DNA of 64,000 bases from Podocnemis expansa. Lineage: Eukaryota > Chordata > Testudines > Podocnemididae. Position numbers and translations under genes: made by a program. Location: assembly GCA_007922195.1 (NCBI GenBank), contig ML682059.1, positions 17,815,986-17,879,985 of the forward strand, read 5' to 3'. A model generated the notes under the pieces. The model ran no database searches and was not told where the DNA came from. It was given only the letters and a program-made list of their open reading frames with translations. Position 1 is the stretch's first letter. Each line of letters begins with the position of its first letter. Positions 1 to 11,265 of this stretch are shown piece by piece.

Positions 1-2803
1 GGCAGAGATGGACTCCATCTTTCGAGGAAGGGGAAGAGCGTATTTGGGCACAGACTGGCTGACCTAGTGAGGAGGGCTTTAAACTAGGTTCAACGGGGGA
101 AGGAGACCAAAGCCCACAGGTAAGTGGCAATGTGGGTGATCTGGGGGAAGGGATGGAACTTGGGGGGGAGGGGGCTGGGACTGTAGCACCAGGAATAAAA
201 GAGAAGGTAGTTGGAACATGGGGGGGGGGATCAAATAAATGGGTTAAGTGTTCTACTGAAGCCCCAATATGCAAGGAGAGTGGGGGAGGAGAACTCCAAG
301 AAAAAAAGCAAGGAGGTTTAAGTAATAGAATTGAAAATCAACATGACAAAGTAGGGCAATCAGCTGGGTATCTTAGGTGCCTATACACTAATGCAAGGAG
401 CCTGGGAAATAAGCAAGAAGAATTGGTAATACTAGTGCAGACAAGGAACTATGATATTATAGGAATAACAGAGACGTGGTGGGATAGTCTGCACAACTGG
501 AGCTCTGCCATGGATGGGTATAAACTATTCAGAAAGACAGGCAGGGAAGAAGAGGGGGAGGAGTAGCACTATATGTAAAAGAGCTCTATGACTGCTCAGA
601 GCTCCATTATGGAAGTGGAAGCGTGCCAGTAGAAAGTCTGTGGGTTACATTGAGAGGGAAAACAACAAGGGGGATGTTGTGGTGGGGGTCTGCTATAGAC
701 CACCAGACCAGAAGCAGGAGGTGGATGAGGTGTTCTATGGACAACTAGTGGAAGCTTCTAGATCACAGGCCCTGGTGCTGATGGGGGACTTCAATTACCC
801 TGACATCTGCTGGGAGGCCAATACAGCAGTGCATGGGCAATCCAGGAAACTTTTAGAGAGTGTTGGGGACAACTTTTTAGTACAAATGCTAGAGGAACCA
901 ACTAGGGACCTTGCACCGCTCGACCTGCTGCTGACAAACAGGGAAGAATTGATCAGGGACGTAGAAGTAAATGACAAGCTAGGCAGTAGTGACCAAGACA
1001 TGGTTGAGTTCAGGATCCTGATTCAAGGAAGGAAGGAAAGAAGCAAAACAAAAACCCTGGACTTCAAAAAAGCAGATTTTGGCTCCCTCAGGGAACTGAT
1101 GGGCAGGATCCCTTGGGAAGCTAATCCGAAGGGGAAAGGAGTCCAAGAGAGTTGGTTATATTTTAAAGAAACCCTGCTAAGGGCACAGGAAGTTGCCATT
1201 CCAATTAGGAGAAAGAACAAACATGTGAGGCAGCCAGAATGGCTTAGCAGAGAACTCTGCTCTGAGCTTAAACATAAAAAGGAAGCTTACAGGAAGTGTA
1301 AGCTTGGTCAGATGACCAAGGAGGCATATAAAGATATTGCTAGGGACTGCAGGGATAAAATCAGAAAGGCTAAAGGACAAATGGAGCTGCAGCTAGTGAG
1401 GGATGTAAAGGATAACAAGAAGGGGTTCTACAAGTATGTTAATAACAAGAAGAGGATCAGGTATGGTGTAGGTCCCTTGCTGAATAGGGCAGGCATCCTC
1501 GTGACGGAGGATGAGGAAAAAGCTGAAGTGCTCAATGCATTTTTTGCATCAGTTTTCACAGGCAGGGTCAGCTCCCAGCCCACTACCATGGGTATGGCAG
1601 ATTGGAGAGAAGAAGAGAGGCCCTTGGTGACGGAAGGTCAGGTTAGGGACTGCTTAAAGAAGCTGGATGTGCACAAGTCCATGGGGCCGGACGAACTGCA
1701 TCCAAGGGTGCTGAGGGAATTGGCCGATGAGATAGCAGCACCGCTGGCTGTTATCTTTCAAAACTCATGGAGAACGGGGGAGGTGCCAGAGGATTGGAAA
1801 AAAGCAAATGTAGTGCCTATTTTCAAGAAAGGGAAAAAGGAGGATCCAGGAAATTACAGACCAGTCAGCCTCACCTCAATCCCTGGAAAAATTATGGAGC
1901 AGATTCTCAAAGAATCCATCCTCAGACACTTAGAGGAAAATAAAGTGATCAGGAACAGTCAGCATGGATTTACCAAGGGTAAATCATGCCTGACCAATCT
2001 CGTCTCCTTCTATGATCAGATGACTGGTTTTCTGGATGCGGGAAGAACCGTCAATGTGATACACCTTGATTTTAGCAAGGCTTTTGATACAGTTTCCCAC
2101 AGCATTCTCATTGGCAAATTAAAGAAGTATGGGTTGGATGGGTGGACTATAAGTTGGATAGAAAACTGGCTAGATCAACAGTTTCAGCATGTAGGAATCA
2201 ATGGTTCCATGTCTAGCTGGCAACCAGTCACGAGTGGTGTGCCCCAGGGGTGTTGGCCCTGGGGCTGGTTCTGTTCAACATTTTCATCAATGATCTGGAT
2301 GATGGAATAGACTGCATTCTCAGTAAGTTTGCGGATGACACCAAGCTGGGGGGGCCAGTAGACACGTTGGAGGGCAAGGACAGGATTCAGGGAGACCTAG
2401 ATAAATTGGAACAGTGGGCCAATAGAAATCTTATGAGGTTCAATAAGGACAATTGTAAAATCCTGCATATGGGACGGAAAAACCCCATGCACTGCTACAG
2501 GCTGGGAAACATTCAGCTAAGTAGCAGCAGTGTAGAAAAGGACCTGGGGGTCATGGTGAATGGGAAGCTAGATATGAGTCAGCAGTGTGCTCTTGCTGCC
2601 AAAAAGGCCAATGGCATACTGGACTGCATCAAAAGAAGTATTACCAGCAGATCAAGGGATGTGATCGTTCCCCTCTATTCTGCACTGGTGAGGCCACATC
2701 TAGAATACTGTGTTCAGTTTTGGGCTCCCCACTACAAAAAGGACAGGGACATGCTAGAGAGAGTTCAGAGGAGGGCAACAAAAATGATTAAAGGGCTGGA
2801 GCA
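1..2803 (+). mobile_element. CR1 LINE, 5' and 3' truncated
   Basis: This is a CR1-type non-LTR retrotransposon on the plus strand. It starts inside the region before ORF2, runs through the endonuclease and reverse transcriptase, and breaks off inside the RT C-terminal part at about 2803, just after residues reading RRATKMIKGLEHG. The usual last part of ORF2 and the 3' end are missing. In their place lies a stub of about 27 bp that resembles the end of the hAT family at 8928 (reverse strand), and then an LTR fragment. The reading frame is well preserved compared with other CR1 copies in the window, so this is probably the youngest of them. Confidence 0.93.
370..2800 (+). pseudogene. CR1 ORF2 (endonuclease/reverse transcriptase), frameshifted
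   Basis: ORF2 of a CR1 LINE encodes an APE-type endonuclease that nicks the target and a reverse transcriptase that copies the RNA there. The endonuclease start is seen at about 380-566 (TNARSLGNK, then IGITETWW). After a frameshift it continues at 640 ([29 protein letters not shown]). The RT follows with [33 protein letters not shown] and SGVPQG. A second frameshift lies at about 2247-2258, right after SGVPQG, where family comparison suggests two bases are missing. The frame then resumes with [10 protein letters not shown] and the catalytic FADD motif (KFADDTKLGG, about 2320-2345). Two frameshifts and a missing C-terminus make it non-functional. Family assignment is firm. Confidence 0.92.
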
Positions 2804-2805
2804 TG

Positions 2806-2836
2806 GACCCCATGTGCCAGGCATCAGCGATGCCTC
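2806..2836 (-). mobile_element. hAT terminal stub
   Basis: About 27 bp here (ATGTGCCAGGCATCAGCGA and following bases) match the reverse complement of the left end of the hAT element at 8928. The stub sits exactly between the broken end of the CR1 and the LTR fragment, so it marks a deletion or recombination junction. It is short, so the call is tentative. Confidence 0.4.
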
Positions 2837-2839
2837 AGT

Positions 2840-3270
2840 TTAGGTCATAGAACCAGAACTTACTTTAAAGGGGTAAAATCTTTAATTAAAAAAGATCAGA
2901 TAAGAAACAGAGAGTAGCTTCTCTGGGATTTAACTTAGATAGTTACAGGGTAGTAGGAGGGGGTATATGTGTTCAGCACAGAGGAATCAAAAAACAAAGA
3001 AATACCTTGATTCCAGCTAGCTAAACATTCCCTGTTCTACTCACACCTCGTCAGTTACAAACTTGAGCCTATCTTTGGCAAAGGATGTCTCTGGATCCTT
3101 CAGGCCTGTCTCTGGTTTCTTCCTGATCCTTTCAGGACTGCTGCTGCAACCAAACAGGAAGAGGCAGAGCTGTTTGCTTCAGTTCAAAAATCTGTACTTT
3201 GTTACTATCGACTCTCCTGGGACTCACTGACCAGGGTGTTAACCCCTTCCTCCCCAAGGTTACCACTACA
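2840..3270 (+). mobile_element. LTR fragment (same family as 11266-12041)
   Basis: The sequence from GAACCAGAACTTACTTTAAA to the end GGTTACCACTACA aligns by eye with the second half of the complete LTR at 11266-12041. Shared landmarks are the AACAGAGAG..CTCTGGGATTTAACTTA stretch, the ACATTCCCTGTTCTACTCAC stretch and the closing GTTAACCCCTTCCTCCCCAAG. The first half is missing, so it is truncated at the junction with the CR1 and the hAT stub. No internal retroviral or Gypsy coding sequence is next to it. Confidence 0.75.
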
Positions 3271-4140
3271 CCTTCCCAGGCAGAGGGCAACTGAGGATAA
3301 GTCCACAGACAAGTGCTGCAATGCTGTGAAGACTGGCCAGCTTAAAGAAAATGGGACCTCTTAAGTCTGTCTTCATCCATAGGTGCAGGAGATCCTCACA
3401 GCTCAGAAGCCTCCCTATTGGCATCAGCAGGAGTTCCCAGGCCATTCTTCTCCCATTTCTGATGCCAATCATACTGGGTCCACTTTATCCAAGTGACTTG
3501 TCTCTTTCACTGGCATTTTTAAGCATATGCAGGTGGTGGTGGTGTGCTTTTTTTTTTTTTCCCCTGCTTGTCTTGTGGACTTTTATTTTTCTTCTTCTTC
3601 TTCTTCTGTTTTTTTCTTCTAAACTATTCCCCTTGGGTGCTTTTTTTTTTTTTTTTTGATGAAATGGCCATCCAGAGTCATGGTATAATAATGCCAAACT
3701 AGCCCAGCATTATGGCATTTGGATGCAAATCCCCACCAAGATCCATGGTGCAGAAATTCAAAGCTTGCCCCCTTGCTTGTATTTTCTGTTTTTTGGGGAT
3801 TTTGCTGCTAATCACATTTGCTTTGGGATGGTATTCTGGCAATGCTCCAGCAGCCATTGCAGCTATTTTCACATAGTTGGGATCCCCTCATGGGCTTACT
3901 CTGCTGCTCCAAGAATTGGTGAAATCCAGCTGTGAAATGACATTTCTTACTCATTGAAATCAATAGGACCACTCGTAGAGTAAGGTGCTTCTCAGTGTAA
4001 GAAATATATTGGACTCCAGGCCTTAGTTTGGATGCTGAGCCCAAGTCACAGCTGACCACTGCTGGCACCAGTAGGAATCTTTCCAGCACTCTCTTCAGAG
4101 AGACCAGTTACTGACTGGATCTACAGAATTGAATCACCTT
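3271..4140. other. Unassigned stretch with low-complexity tracts
   Basis: I recognise no gene or transposon here. It has a T tract at about 3548-3560, a CTT repeat at about 3590-3608 and a T tract at 3640-3657. Short ORFs here are products of these tracts. Confidence 0.6.
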
Positions 4141-5130
4141 TTCTTTTCCGTGTAGTGCCAGTTTTTAAAAATGGGAAACAAGTGATCCAGGAAACAGCTG
4201 GTCTTGTTAGCTTGACCTCATTTGTATTTAAGGTCTTGGAACAAACTTTGAAAAAGTAGCTGAGGACACAGAGGTAAATGGCAGCTCCTGCCAGAGCAAC
4301 TTGATCTCTTTCTTTGAGAAGATAACTGGGTATTGTTGTTTGTTTGTTTGTTTGTTTGTTTGTTTGTTTGTTTGTTTGTTTGGGGGGATAAAAGAAATGC
4401 AGTCAATCTAATTTACCTGAATTTCAATAAGGCATTTGATACAGTTCTCCACTGGAAATTAACATGAGAATTAAAATTAAACTACCGGTAATATGAGAAT
4501 TAAAAAGGGGGTGATGAGCAGATTGAACAGGAGACTGCAATTGGTCATGCTGAATATTGTTCCATCATTCTGGAGAGAGGTTACTAGTGGAGTTCCTCAG
4601 GAACTGGTCATGGGATCAGACTTATTTAATACATTGACTCATGACCGTGACAAAAAAAAAAAAAAAATCTGTGGCTGACACAAATTTACAAGTTATTGCC
4701 AATATGTAGGACTACTAAAAGATCTGGAGGAACTTGAAAACTGGAGTAATAGAAATGAGTTATATTAGTCAAAAAATGCAAGGTCATAATGACAAAAAGC
4801 AAGAATTTTTCCTATAAACTGAGGATGTATCACTTGGAAGTGACAAAGCAAGAGAAAGACCCTTTGTGTGCTGACTAATTACATGATGACTATAAGCTAC
4901 CTATGTGATGTGGCTGTGAAAAAGGCTAATGAAATCCTAGGGTGAATCAAGTGAGGTACTTTCACTAGAGATAGAGAAGCATTATTACCATTATAAAAGA
5001 CTCTGGTGAGATCTAATCTGGAAAATGTGCATTTTTGGTTTTCATGTTTAAGAAAGATAAATTCAAACTGGAACAGGTACAGAGAAGGCTACTGTGGTGG
5101 TCAAAGTAATTTACAACCTGGAAAATCAAG
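4141..5130 (+). mobile_element. Ancient CR1 LINE, first part
   Basis: This is a decayed CR1 RT region on the plus strand. Remnants can be followed in shifting frames: a fragment like LTSFVFKVLEQ, AFDTVLHWKL (the [11 protein letters not shown] block) at about 4425, TSGVPQELVMGSDLFNT at about 4590, and the region after the FADD block. The element continues after Harbinger A at 7490. Joining AAATCAAG to GAGCTTAGC across A restores one uninterrupted CR1. An expanded TTTG microsatellite (4336-4382) has grown inside it. Confidence 0.72.
4336..4382. repeat. (GTTT)n microsatellite
   Basis: About eleven perfect GTTT units lie inside the old CR1. Confidence 0.97.
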
Positions 5131-5506
5131 GTCTTTGTCTACACTAGAGGCTTAAGTTGACTTAAAGCCCCTTAAGTTGACTTAAGCAAAGCCCAGGCTA
5201 CATTTGGAATTAATTAAGTTGACTTAAGCATTTGCTTAACTTGACTTAATAACCCTCACTTGTTAAGTCGACTTAAGCCAGTGTAGCCAGGCATAAATCT
5301 TAAGTCGACTCAGTTGGCCTCCTGACCATCTGAAACCTTCATGGAAACCAGGAAATGCCTGCCCTGGCCCATCCCAAGGAAGGACAAAACCCAGCCCATG
5401 CTGCTCCGCAGCCGGGGCTAGCCAGGACTTCAGATGTTTGGCAGGCATGGCCAAGGGCAGAGCCAGACACGCCAGAAAGTGGGCCCCATCCTGGACCCAC
5501 TAAGAG

Positions 5507-6889
5507 ATCTTAGATCTCCTGGCTGTGTGAGGAGATGAGGCCATGCACTCCTGACTCCAGGGAAGTTAGAGGAACTGAAAGGTATATAGGTCCATGTCAG
5601 AGGTCCTCTCAGATAGGACCCACACCCGCACCGCCCAGCAGGTGAGGATGAAGGTCAAAGACCCCTGCCAGGCCTACCACAGGGCCCAGATGGCCATGCA
5701 GCACTTGGGGGCAGATAACAAAACCTGTTCCTATTACACCCAGCTGCACTCTGTCCTAGGCCAGGAGGCTGATGATGGTCAGCCAGCTAGCACCACTGAC
5801 AGCACCAAAGCCCCCTCTCAGGATGGTGACCAGGATGAGGGCCTGGTGGCTGAGGATGTGGTGCTGAGCCAGGGGAACATGAGCTCCCTGGCACAGGGCA
5901 CTGCACCAGCTCTGGGCGGTGCCAGCCTGGAGCTCATCTGGGGATCCAGGAGGAGGCTCCCCCCACCCCAGATGAGAGGACATCATGCCAGGCTCCTGCT
6001 GCACATGCCGGTGAGTGTTACCTCCCTGTGGGAATGGTGAGGCAAGCAAATGGGACAGGGACTGTGGGGGACAGGACCTGGGGAAAGCCAGGGTTCCAGG
6101 GGGAGCCCTCCCACAGGGGCCCAGGGGCAGGGAGCATGCAACTGGGGGGACTCAGAGCCGAGAGGGGCCATAGCCAGGTAGGACAAGGGTGGGGGTCCTG
6201 TTGCTAGGAGAGCCAAGGCCAGACAGCATGTGTCTGACATCATTGGCACATGGTATCAGGAGACACACCTGGGACAGGGCTGCCTGGGGCTCACTGTCCT
6301 GGGCACTGCATGCACACCATGCAGCAGAGTACAGTGGCATATACTAAGGGGTCCCTGCCCAAAGGACAGAGGGATTGGGAAGCACGGGGATGAGCATGGG
6401 ACAAGCTGCTGTCAGCCTGCACTCCACACTACCTAAAGGGGGGAACCTCTGTTCTTTGCTTCTGTCCTGCAGATTCTGGGGCTGGGGCTCTCATCCACTG
6501 AAGATCCCCCCATTACAGGACCCCAGCAGCAGCCCACATTGCTACAGGCCCCAGGCTCGGGGTGGCTGGGTGCAGGACCAGGACCCAATGGCCTGACACC
6601 ACCAGAGACCCGCCCGCCCACCTCCCACTACCACTCCCCTCTACCTCCCTCATTCACAAACTTCCTTCATTCCCCACCCACCCACATAACCCCCTACCTC
6701 ACCCAAAACCTTGCAACCCCCACAGCTTGCACCCCCTCACATCCCTTAGTACCACCCCTGTTCCTCCCTGTATATAAAACACATCCACACAATCATTCCA
6801 TGTGCAGTGAATCCTTTTATTGTGTTGGGGACAGGGGGGAGCCAGGTGGGAGGGGGTGGAATGCAGGAATTGGTGGGTGGGGATGGTGA
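5507..6889 (+). pseudogene. Harbinger Myb-like DNA-binding protein gene, two exons, broken
   Basis: In Harbinger transposons a Myb/trihelix-like protein helps bring the transposase to the element ends. The frame from 5507 reads ILDLLAV-stop-GDEAMHS and then VYRSMSEVLSDRTHTRTAQQ, VRMKVKDPCQAYHRAQ and CSYYTQLHSVLG. This is the same domain as the minus-strand gene of element C. Four in-frame stops fall in the first 30 codons of the domain; one replaces the Trp that element C keeps in AIWGDEAM. A plausible intron follows: donor GTGAGT at 6011 after codon CCG (phase 0) and acceptor CAG ending at 6472, after which the frame stays open to 6889 with a Pro-rich tail. The intron is inferred from splice-site shape and the kept frame only. 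Confidence 0.72.
6816..6821 (-). promoter_or_regulatory. AATAAA polyadenylation signal of the element A transposase
   Basis: TTTATT on plus reads AATAAA on minus, directly downstream of the truncated transposase and at the convergence point with the Myb-like gene. This is the expected position for its poly(A) site. Confidence 0.55.
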
Positions 6890-6899
6890 TGGCAGCAGG

Positions 6900-7200
6900 A
6901 CAAAGGTGTTCTTTTTCATCTGCAGGTTCTGCAGTCAATGGCCATTGTCCCAGGTGATGAGACTGATCTTGTGCTACCAGTCGCTGCTGGTTTCCCATGC
7001 CCAGATCTGTGGGTCCATGGAGAGCACCATGTCCACTCCAGCAGACAGGGAGGGCAATGGGATTGGCCTGATGTGGCCTGCCCCTGCGCTGGCTGTTGCC
7101 CTGCAGTGCCTGGTCCAGAGCCAGAGGATCTGGGCAATGCATGGAGGGTGTGGATTTCTGTGCTGGCACATTGCTGGGGCACATCAGAGTCCCTGACCTC
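6900..7200 (-). pseudogene. Harbinger transposase, N-terminal remnant
   Basis: Read on the minus strand, this stretch parallels the transposase N-terminus of element C. It has an EVRDSDVPQQ-like opening, then in other frames the ISSDWW..W.ITWD..HWLQN block followed by MKKNTF. In element C the same blocks read VRDPNVLQ, WEISSDWWVQIVLTIWDDNQ, WLQNFRVKK and ITFL. The match ends at about 6900. The DDE catalytic region that should follow is absent, and the sequence jumps straight to a 3' flank with a polyadenylation signal. Frameshifts also break it. Its identity rests on comparison with C inside this window. Confidence 0.68.
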
Positions 7201-7489
7201 CTTAGACTCTATGTTCCCACACAGAGGATGGAGGGTGGTGTGGTCACTTATTTCCTGTTGTAAAAGAGTGCCTGGGAGAGGGGGGCACTTCTGCTGTGTC
7301 CATAGTGGGCCAGCTATCCGCAATGCACCACTCCTAGGGTGACCTAGCACCTGCTGCTGTGGACAAGGGCAGTCGCCTTGCATTTTTAGTGTGGACCCTC
7401 CAAGCTGGCTTAACAAGATCTACTTTAAGCTCTGTTAAAGTAGACTTTATTAAGCCAGCTTAACTGAACCCTCTAATATAGACATAGCC

Positions 7490-8245
7490 AAGGAGCTTAG
7501 CTTGTTTAGCTTAATCAAATGAAGGATGAGAGAAGATTGGATTAAATACATCAGAGGGTTAAATTTTGGGGATGGAAAGGAGTTATTTAAATCAAGCACC
7601 AATGTTGGCACACAAAAAATGCATATAAACTAATTGTCAACAAGTTTAGCTTTGAAATTAGGCAAAGATTTATAACCCTTAGAGACGTCATGTTCTGGAA
7701 TTGCCTTCCAAAATGAGCAATGGGGACAAAAAGCCTAATTAGTTTCAAGACTGAGCTTGATAAATTTATGGAGTGGATGCTATAGGAAGATTACTTACCA
7801 TGGCATATGACCCATCTGCAACTGCTAGTAGCAAAAATTCTGATAAATGGATAGAGTTCTGAGTTACTGCAGAGAATTCTTTCCCATATGTCTGGCTAAT
7901 GGGTCTTGCCAATATGCACAGGCCCACTCAACTGACATCCACATACAGGATCAGGTCAAGATTGGCAGAAGGACTTGGGGGAGTTTCTCCTTTCTCTTCA
8001 GTACATTACTGGTTTGAACTAGGATAAATTGTGGATCCTCTGTAACTTGAAGTCTTTAAATTATTATTTTTATTTGAGGACTTTAGAAACTCAGCCAGAG
8101 GTTATGGATCTATTAGAGGAATGGACATGTGGGCAAGTTGGTTAGGTTTTGTGTTGGTTAGGTTTTGTGGCCTAAGATGTGCAGGAAGTCACGCTAAATG
8201 AGAATGATGGTACCTTTTGACCTTAAACCCTATGAAGTGCTCCCT
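7490..8245 (+). mobile_element. Ancient CR1 LINE, second part with 3' end
   Basis: This continues the CR1 of 4141-5130. Remnants of the ORF2 C-terminus (a SFKTELDKF-like block at about 7740-7775) are followed by the typical CR1 3' region: CTGTAACTTGAAGTCTTTAAAT, a GAGGACTT..A.AACTCAG.C block, GGTTTTGTGGCC and the closing ACCTTTTGACCTTAAACCCTATGA. It is more diverged than the CR1 tail at 52340-53010. TGGTTAGGTTTTGTG is partly duplicated at about 8138-8170. Confidence 0.8.
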
Positions 8246-8919
8246 CCCTAACTGACTTGAGGCATAAAGACAGGACAGTATTTAAAAATCTTCTGTGTCC
8301 CCTGAATCTATTATACGGCTAAATGGAGGATTCTCTTCTTTAGGGCTTTCAGCCTGGCTCCTTTGGTAACCAGAGTATAAATACATTTTTAAATTAAAAA
8401 AAAAAAATATGTGGAACATACTAGTAACTGTTTATTTTACAATGAATGTATTCAGTTTCTAAAGACCATAGATATACAGTCATCAGATAAAGAGTAAGGA
8501 TTTGTCTCTGCACGCGCACGCATGTGTGTGTGGGTGGGTGGCTGGGCAAGCAGGTGGGGGCGTGCATATATATAAAATGTTTCTACTTTTTCCTGCAAGA
8601 GAGCATTTTTTGTTTCATTTAAAGAACAAACAGACCAGTTTGTAGAAATATCCCCAGCAGAGGGAGTGACTAATCTGGTAGATAGGGTTAGATGAAAACA
8701 GAAAGATTTTACTAAGGCAACATTCTCTATTTATGCTTTTATATCAAAGCAGTGTAAAATATATTCCTTATCTAACATCAGGAACTTACTTCTTGAGATC
8801 ACAGTGAATGTGAGAGGAAGACACATAACACACCTACAAGAAATAGTTATGAGTGAACAAGCCATGTGAAGAGATACTGACCAAATTAGTCCAACGCAAG
8901 GGGGCTTGATTTTTCTCCA
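8246..8919. other. Unassigned stretch
   Basis: AT-rich DNA without a recognised element. A GC/GT-alternating tract (CGCACGCATGTGTGTGTGGG and following) lies at 8511-8545. Confidence 0.5.
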
Positions 8920-8927
8920 CCTATTAC

Positions 8928-9216
8928 CAGGGGCGTCACTGGTGCCTGGCACATGTGGCACCCAAGTCTCAGTGCCAGTGCCCTGAGTGTGTCTGCCCCC
9001 TCCCCGACGGGAGATCCGGGGCCAGCCGCCTGCAGCGGTGCCCTCCTCTCCTGGTGCATCCCCAGCTTGGAATTCAGAGCCAAGCTGACAGGGACTGGAG
9101 CCCGAGGACGGATCAGGCCTGAGTGGGAAATTGGGGCTGCAGGGGGCAGGGCCTCAGCCAGGGGGCATGTCCTGTGCCTGTGCCCAGGGTCTTTCCCTGG
9201 GGCAGCAACGCTCCTG
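8928..9216. mobile_element. hAT-type MITE, CAGGGGC family, copy 1
   Basis: A GC-rich 289-bp element starts CAGGGGCGTCACTGGTGCC and ends GGGGCAGCAACGCTCCTG. It is flanked by a perfect 8-bp direct repeat, CCTATTAC (8920-8927 and 9217-9224). Eight-base duplications and CAG-type ends are hAT hallmarks. There is no coding capacity, and related copies lie at 18113 and 35569. Confidence 0.88.
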
Positions 9217-9224
9217 CCTATTAC

Positions 9225-9954
9225 CTTGTTTAATCTTTTACACTCGTGTAAAGTAAGTGCAGGGTGGTTTAAAGTGCTAACAGATCAGAATTCTTCATTT
9301 GCTTACACCGATAGTGGTATGTTACATCCACCTTGCATGAACATAAATAGCCAGGTAAGCTGCAAGGCAGTGGAGAGCCAAATCCTGTGGGCCTGATCCT
9401 CAAAGACTCTAAACCAACACTGCCATACTGACTTTATAGGAATTGTGTGATATATCTCAGCAGAGGATCTGGTGTATAATCCATCATTTGAAAGAAACCT
9501 GCATTTGAGAGAAAAAAAACTTAGCTTTCCATTGTTTTTCTCCAATCCATTTGCTATGTATATTATTTAAAGAGGTTGATTCTTTAGCACTTTGTGAGGT
9601 CACTGAGCTATAACAACAGGCAATCAAATTACAGTTTATCTAAGCAGCACATTCCAAGGATTTTGTATACCTACATTTCTTGGCCACCATTTTTTCATTC
9701 ATAATTTGCATCTGCAATAAAGCATTAGGCCTAAGGGCATGAGGGGATTTACCATCTCCTCTGACATTAGAAAAACTAGTCAGTAAACCACCAAAGGAGG
9801 GCTTAATAATGGCACAGTGGTATACACCTAGGCCTACATCCTCAGCTCCTCTTCTGAGTGCTTTGACCTACTGAAGCTGCACAAAGAAACTGGAAAGTTA
9901 CCCTACAGGCATATAAGAATTCATCTTGCTGCCAAAGAATCATTGGGTACATCT
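9225..9954. other. Unassigned stretch
   Basis: No recognisable gene or dated repeat. GGGCCTGATCCTCAAAGAC at about 9389 resembles the ends of an old amniote MITE, but only weakly. Confidence 0.4.
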
Positions 9955-10353
9955 ACACTGGAGACTTAGGTTAACACAAGGAAGGTTAAGTCAACCTACA
10001 GACTCCTGTGGCCATACTGGGCTTTCATTAAGTCAACTCAAGTGTTTCCTTAAGTTGATTTAATAACACCACCTCTAAAGGTCAACTTAACACTTAAGTT
10101 GACCTTATTAAGTCAATTTAAGCCAATGTAGATGGGGAAATCTCTTAAATTGACCTAATTGGCCTCCAGACCCCCTCCCAGACTTCTGGTGCAATGTGGG
10201 ATAGCTATCCACAATCCACCACTTCTCCGTTGACCGAGCACCTGGCAGTGAGGACACAGGCAGTTGACAGGAGTTTTCAATGTGGACTCTCTAAGTCAAC
10301 TTAACAGACTCTTGTTAGGTTGACTTAACAGAACCTCCAGTGCAGACATACCC
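9955..10353. mobile_element. Harbinger MITE B
   Basis: A 399-bp element starts GGGTACATCTACACTGGAG and ends CTCCAGTGCAGACATACCC, a near-perfect inverted repeat. It is flanked by ATT and TTT, one mismatch from a 3-bp duplication. It carries several TTAAGTTGACTTAA-type palindromes. Its right part (GGGATAGCTATCC, the accGAGCACCTG block, CAGTTGACAGGAGTTTTCAA) matches the right end of element A and, inverted, the left end of element C. B is therefore a deletion derivative of the same autonomous lineage. Confidence 0.87.
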
Positions 10354-11260
10354 TTTGAGTGGTGTACTGCCAACTAAACTGGGCACCTGTTTCCCCCCAC
10401 CTTCATCAGGGGTGATGGATCAGGGGGACTGAGAAGGGTATGAAAGGAGTGTGCCTGACAAGGAAGGAGAACACAAAATCTGCCAGATTATCATCTTGTA
10501 GAGCATCTGCAGCTAGATTAATCAAGAATAGCCTAAGCCTGCTCTAAATCAAGTAGAGCGCCATTTCATATCCAGTCTGGTTCTGGATGTCAGGAGTGAA
10601 AAGAGTAAACTCAGCACAGTTGAGGACAAGGCCCCTAATCTGTATCCTGGGAGACAGTAATGGACTCACAAACTAGCTAATGACAGTACTGCATACTATC
10701 ATACAGGAGACCAAGTTTCCCTCCTCTTTCTTCCTCTCTATCACTCAAAACAAATGATGTTTTATGTACAAATCTTTGAACAGATGTAATCCTTTAACAT
10801 GTTATTTTAGAAAGCTCCATTTTGAAGTGGCATGCTATATTGTGCATGGTTTAGTTCAACCTTTAATGATCATTTTTACAACACCTCTTGCTAAATCATC
10901 TGTGATAGGCTCCATAATATATTGAAACCTGAATGTAAAATGTCATTTACATTTCCAAAACTTATTAACAGTTGATTTTGAACCACTCTACCTTTAAAAC
11001 ATTAAAAATAGCTATTGGAAAGGTCATCATAAAAAAAAAATACCTATTGGAGAGGTTGTCGTATTAGTATTAATATTTCTTAATGAGAAAGGACTTTTTG
11101 TTTTGAATTTCATTTACTTTTCAAGTAAAATACCCTCAAAAACTAACTGAAATATTTCATTTTTAATAGAATGAAATATTGTGTTTTTACTTGAAAACAA
11201 TCTTTTATTTATTTGTTTGTTTATTTATTTATTTATTTATTTATTTCAGTTTCCAGTTTA
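10354..11260. other. Unassigned AT-rich stretch
   Basis: No gene or transposon recognised. A (TTTA)n microsatellite closes it at 11203-11246. Confidence 0.5.
11203..11246. repeat. (TTTA)n microsatellite
   Basis: A run of TTTA units with two TTTG variants directly precedes the LTR insertion. Confidence 0.95.
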
Positions 11261-11265
11261 ACCAC

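Larger units (their letters stand above)
5131..7489. mobile_element. Harbinger element A (2.36 kb, two genes, internally deleted)
   Basis: This is a PIF/Harbinger-type DNA transposon remnant. It opens with GTCTTTGTCTACACTAGAGG and closes with CTCTAATATAGACATAGCC, an imperfect terminal inverted repeat, and is flanked by the 3-bp duplication AAG (5128-5130 and 7490-7492). Subterminal palindromes of the TTAAGTCGACTTAA type (for example 5263-5276) repeat many times in the first 200 bases and near the right end. Inside are a Myb-like gene on plus and the N-terminal part of a transposase on minus, converging tail to tail as in autonomous Harbinger elements. The transposase catalytic core is deleted, so the element cannot move by itself. 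Confidence 0.9.

Noticed and set aside
640..2310. Long 556-codon open frame as a functional gene
   Set aside because: It is the endonuclease/RT part of a CR1 LINE with a frameshift before the catalytic FADD block and a missing C-terminus.
5131..5300. CRISPR-like array of short spaced repeats
   Set aside because: The repeats are palindromes of variable spacing at a transposon end in a vertebrate genome; no constant repeat/spacer period.
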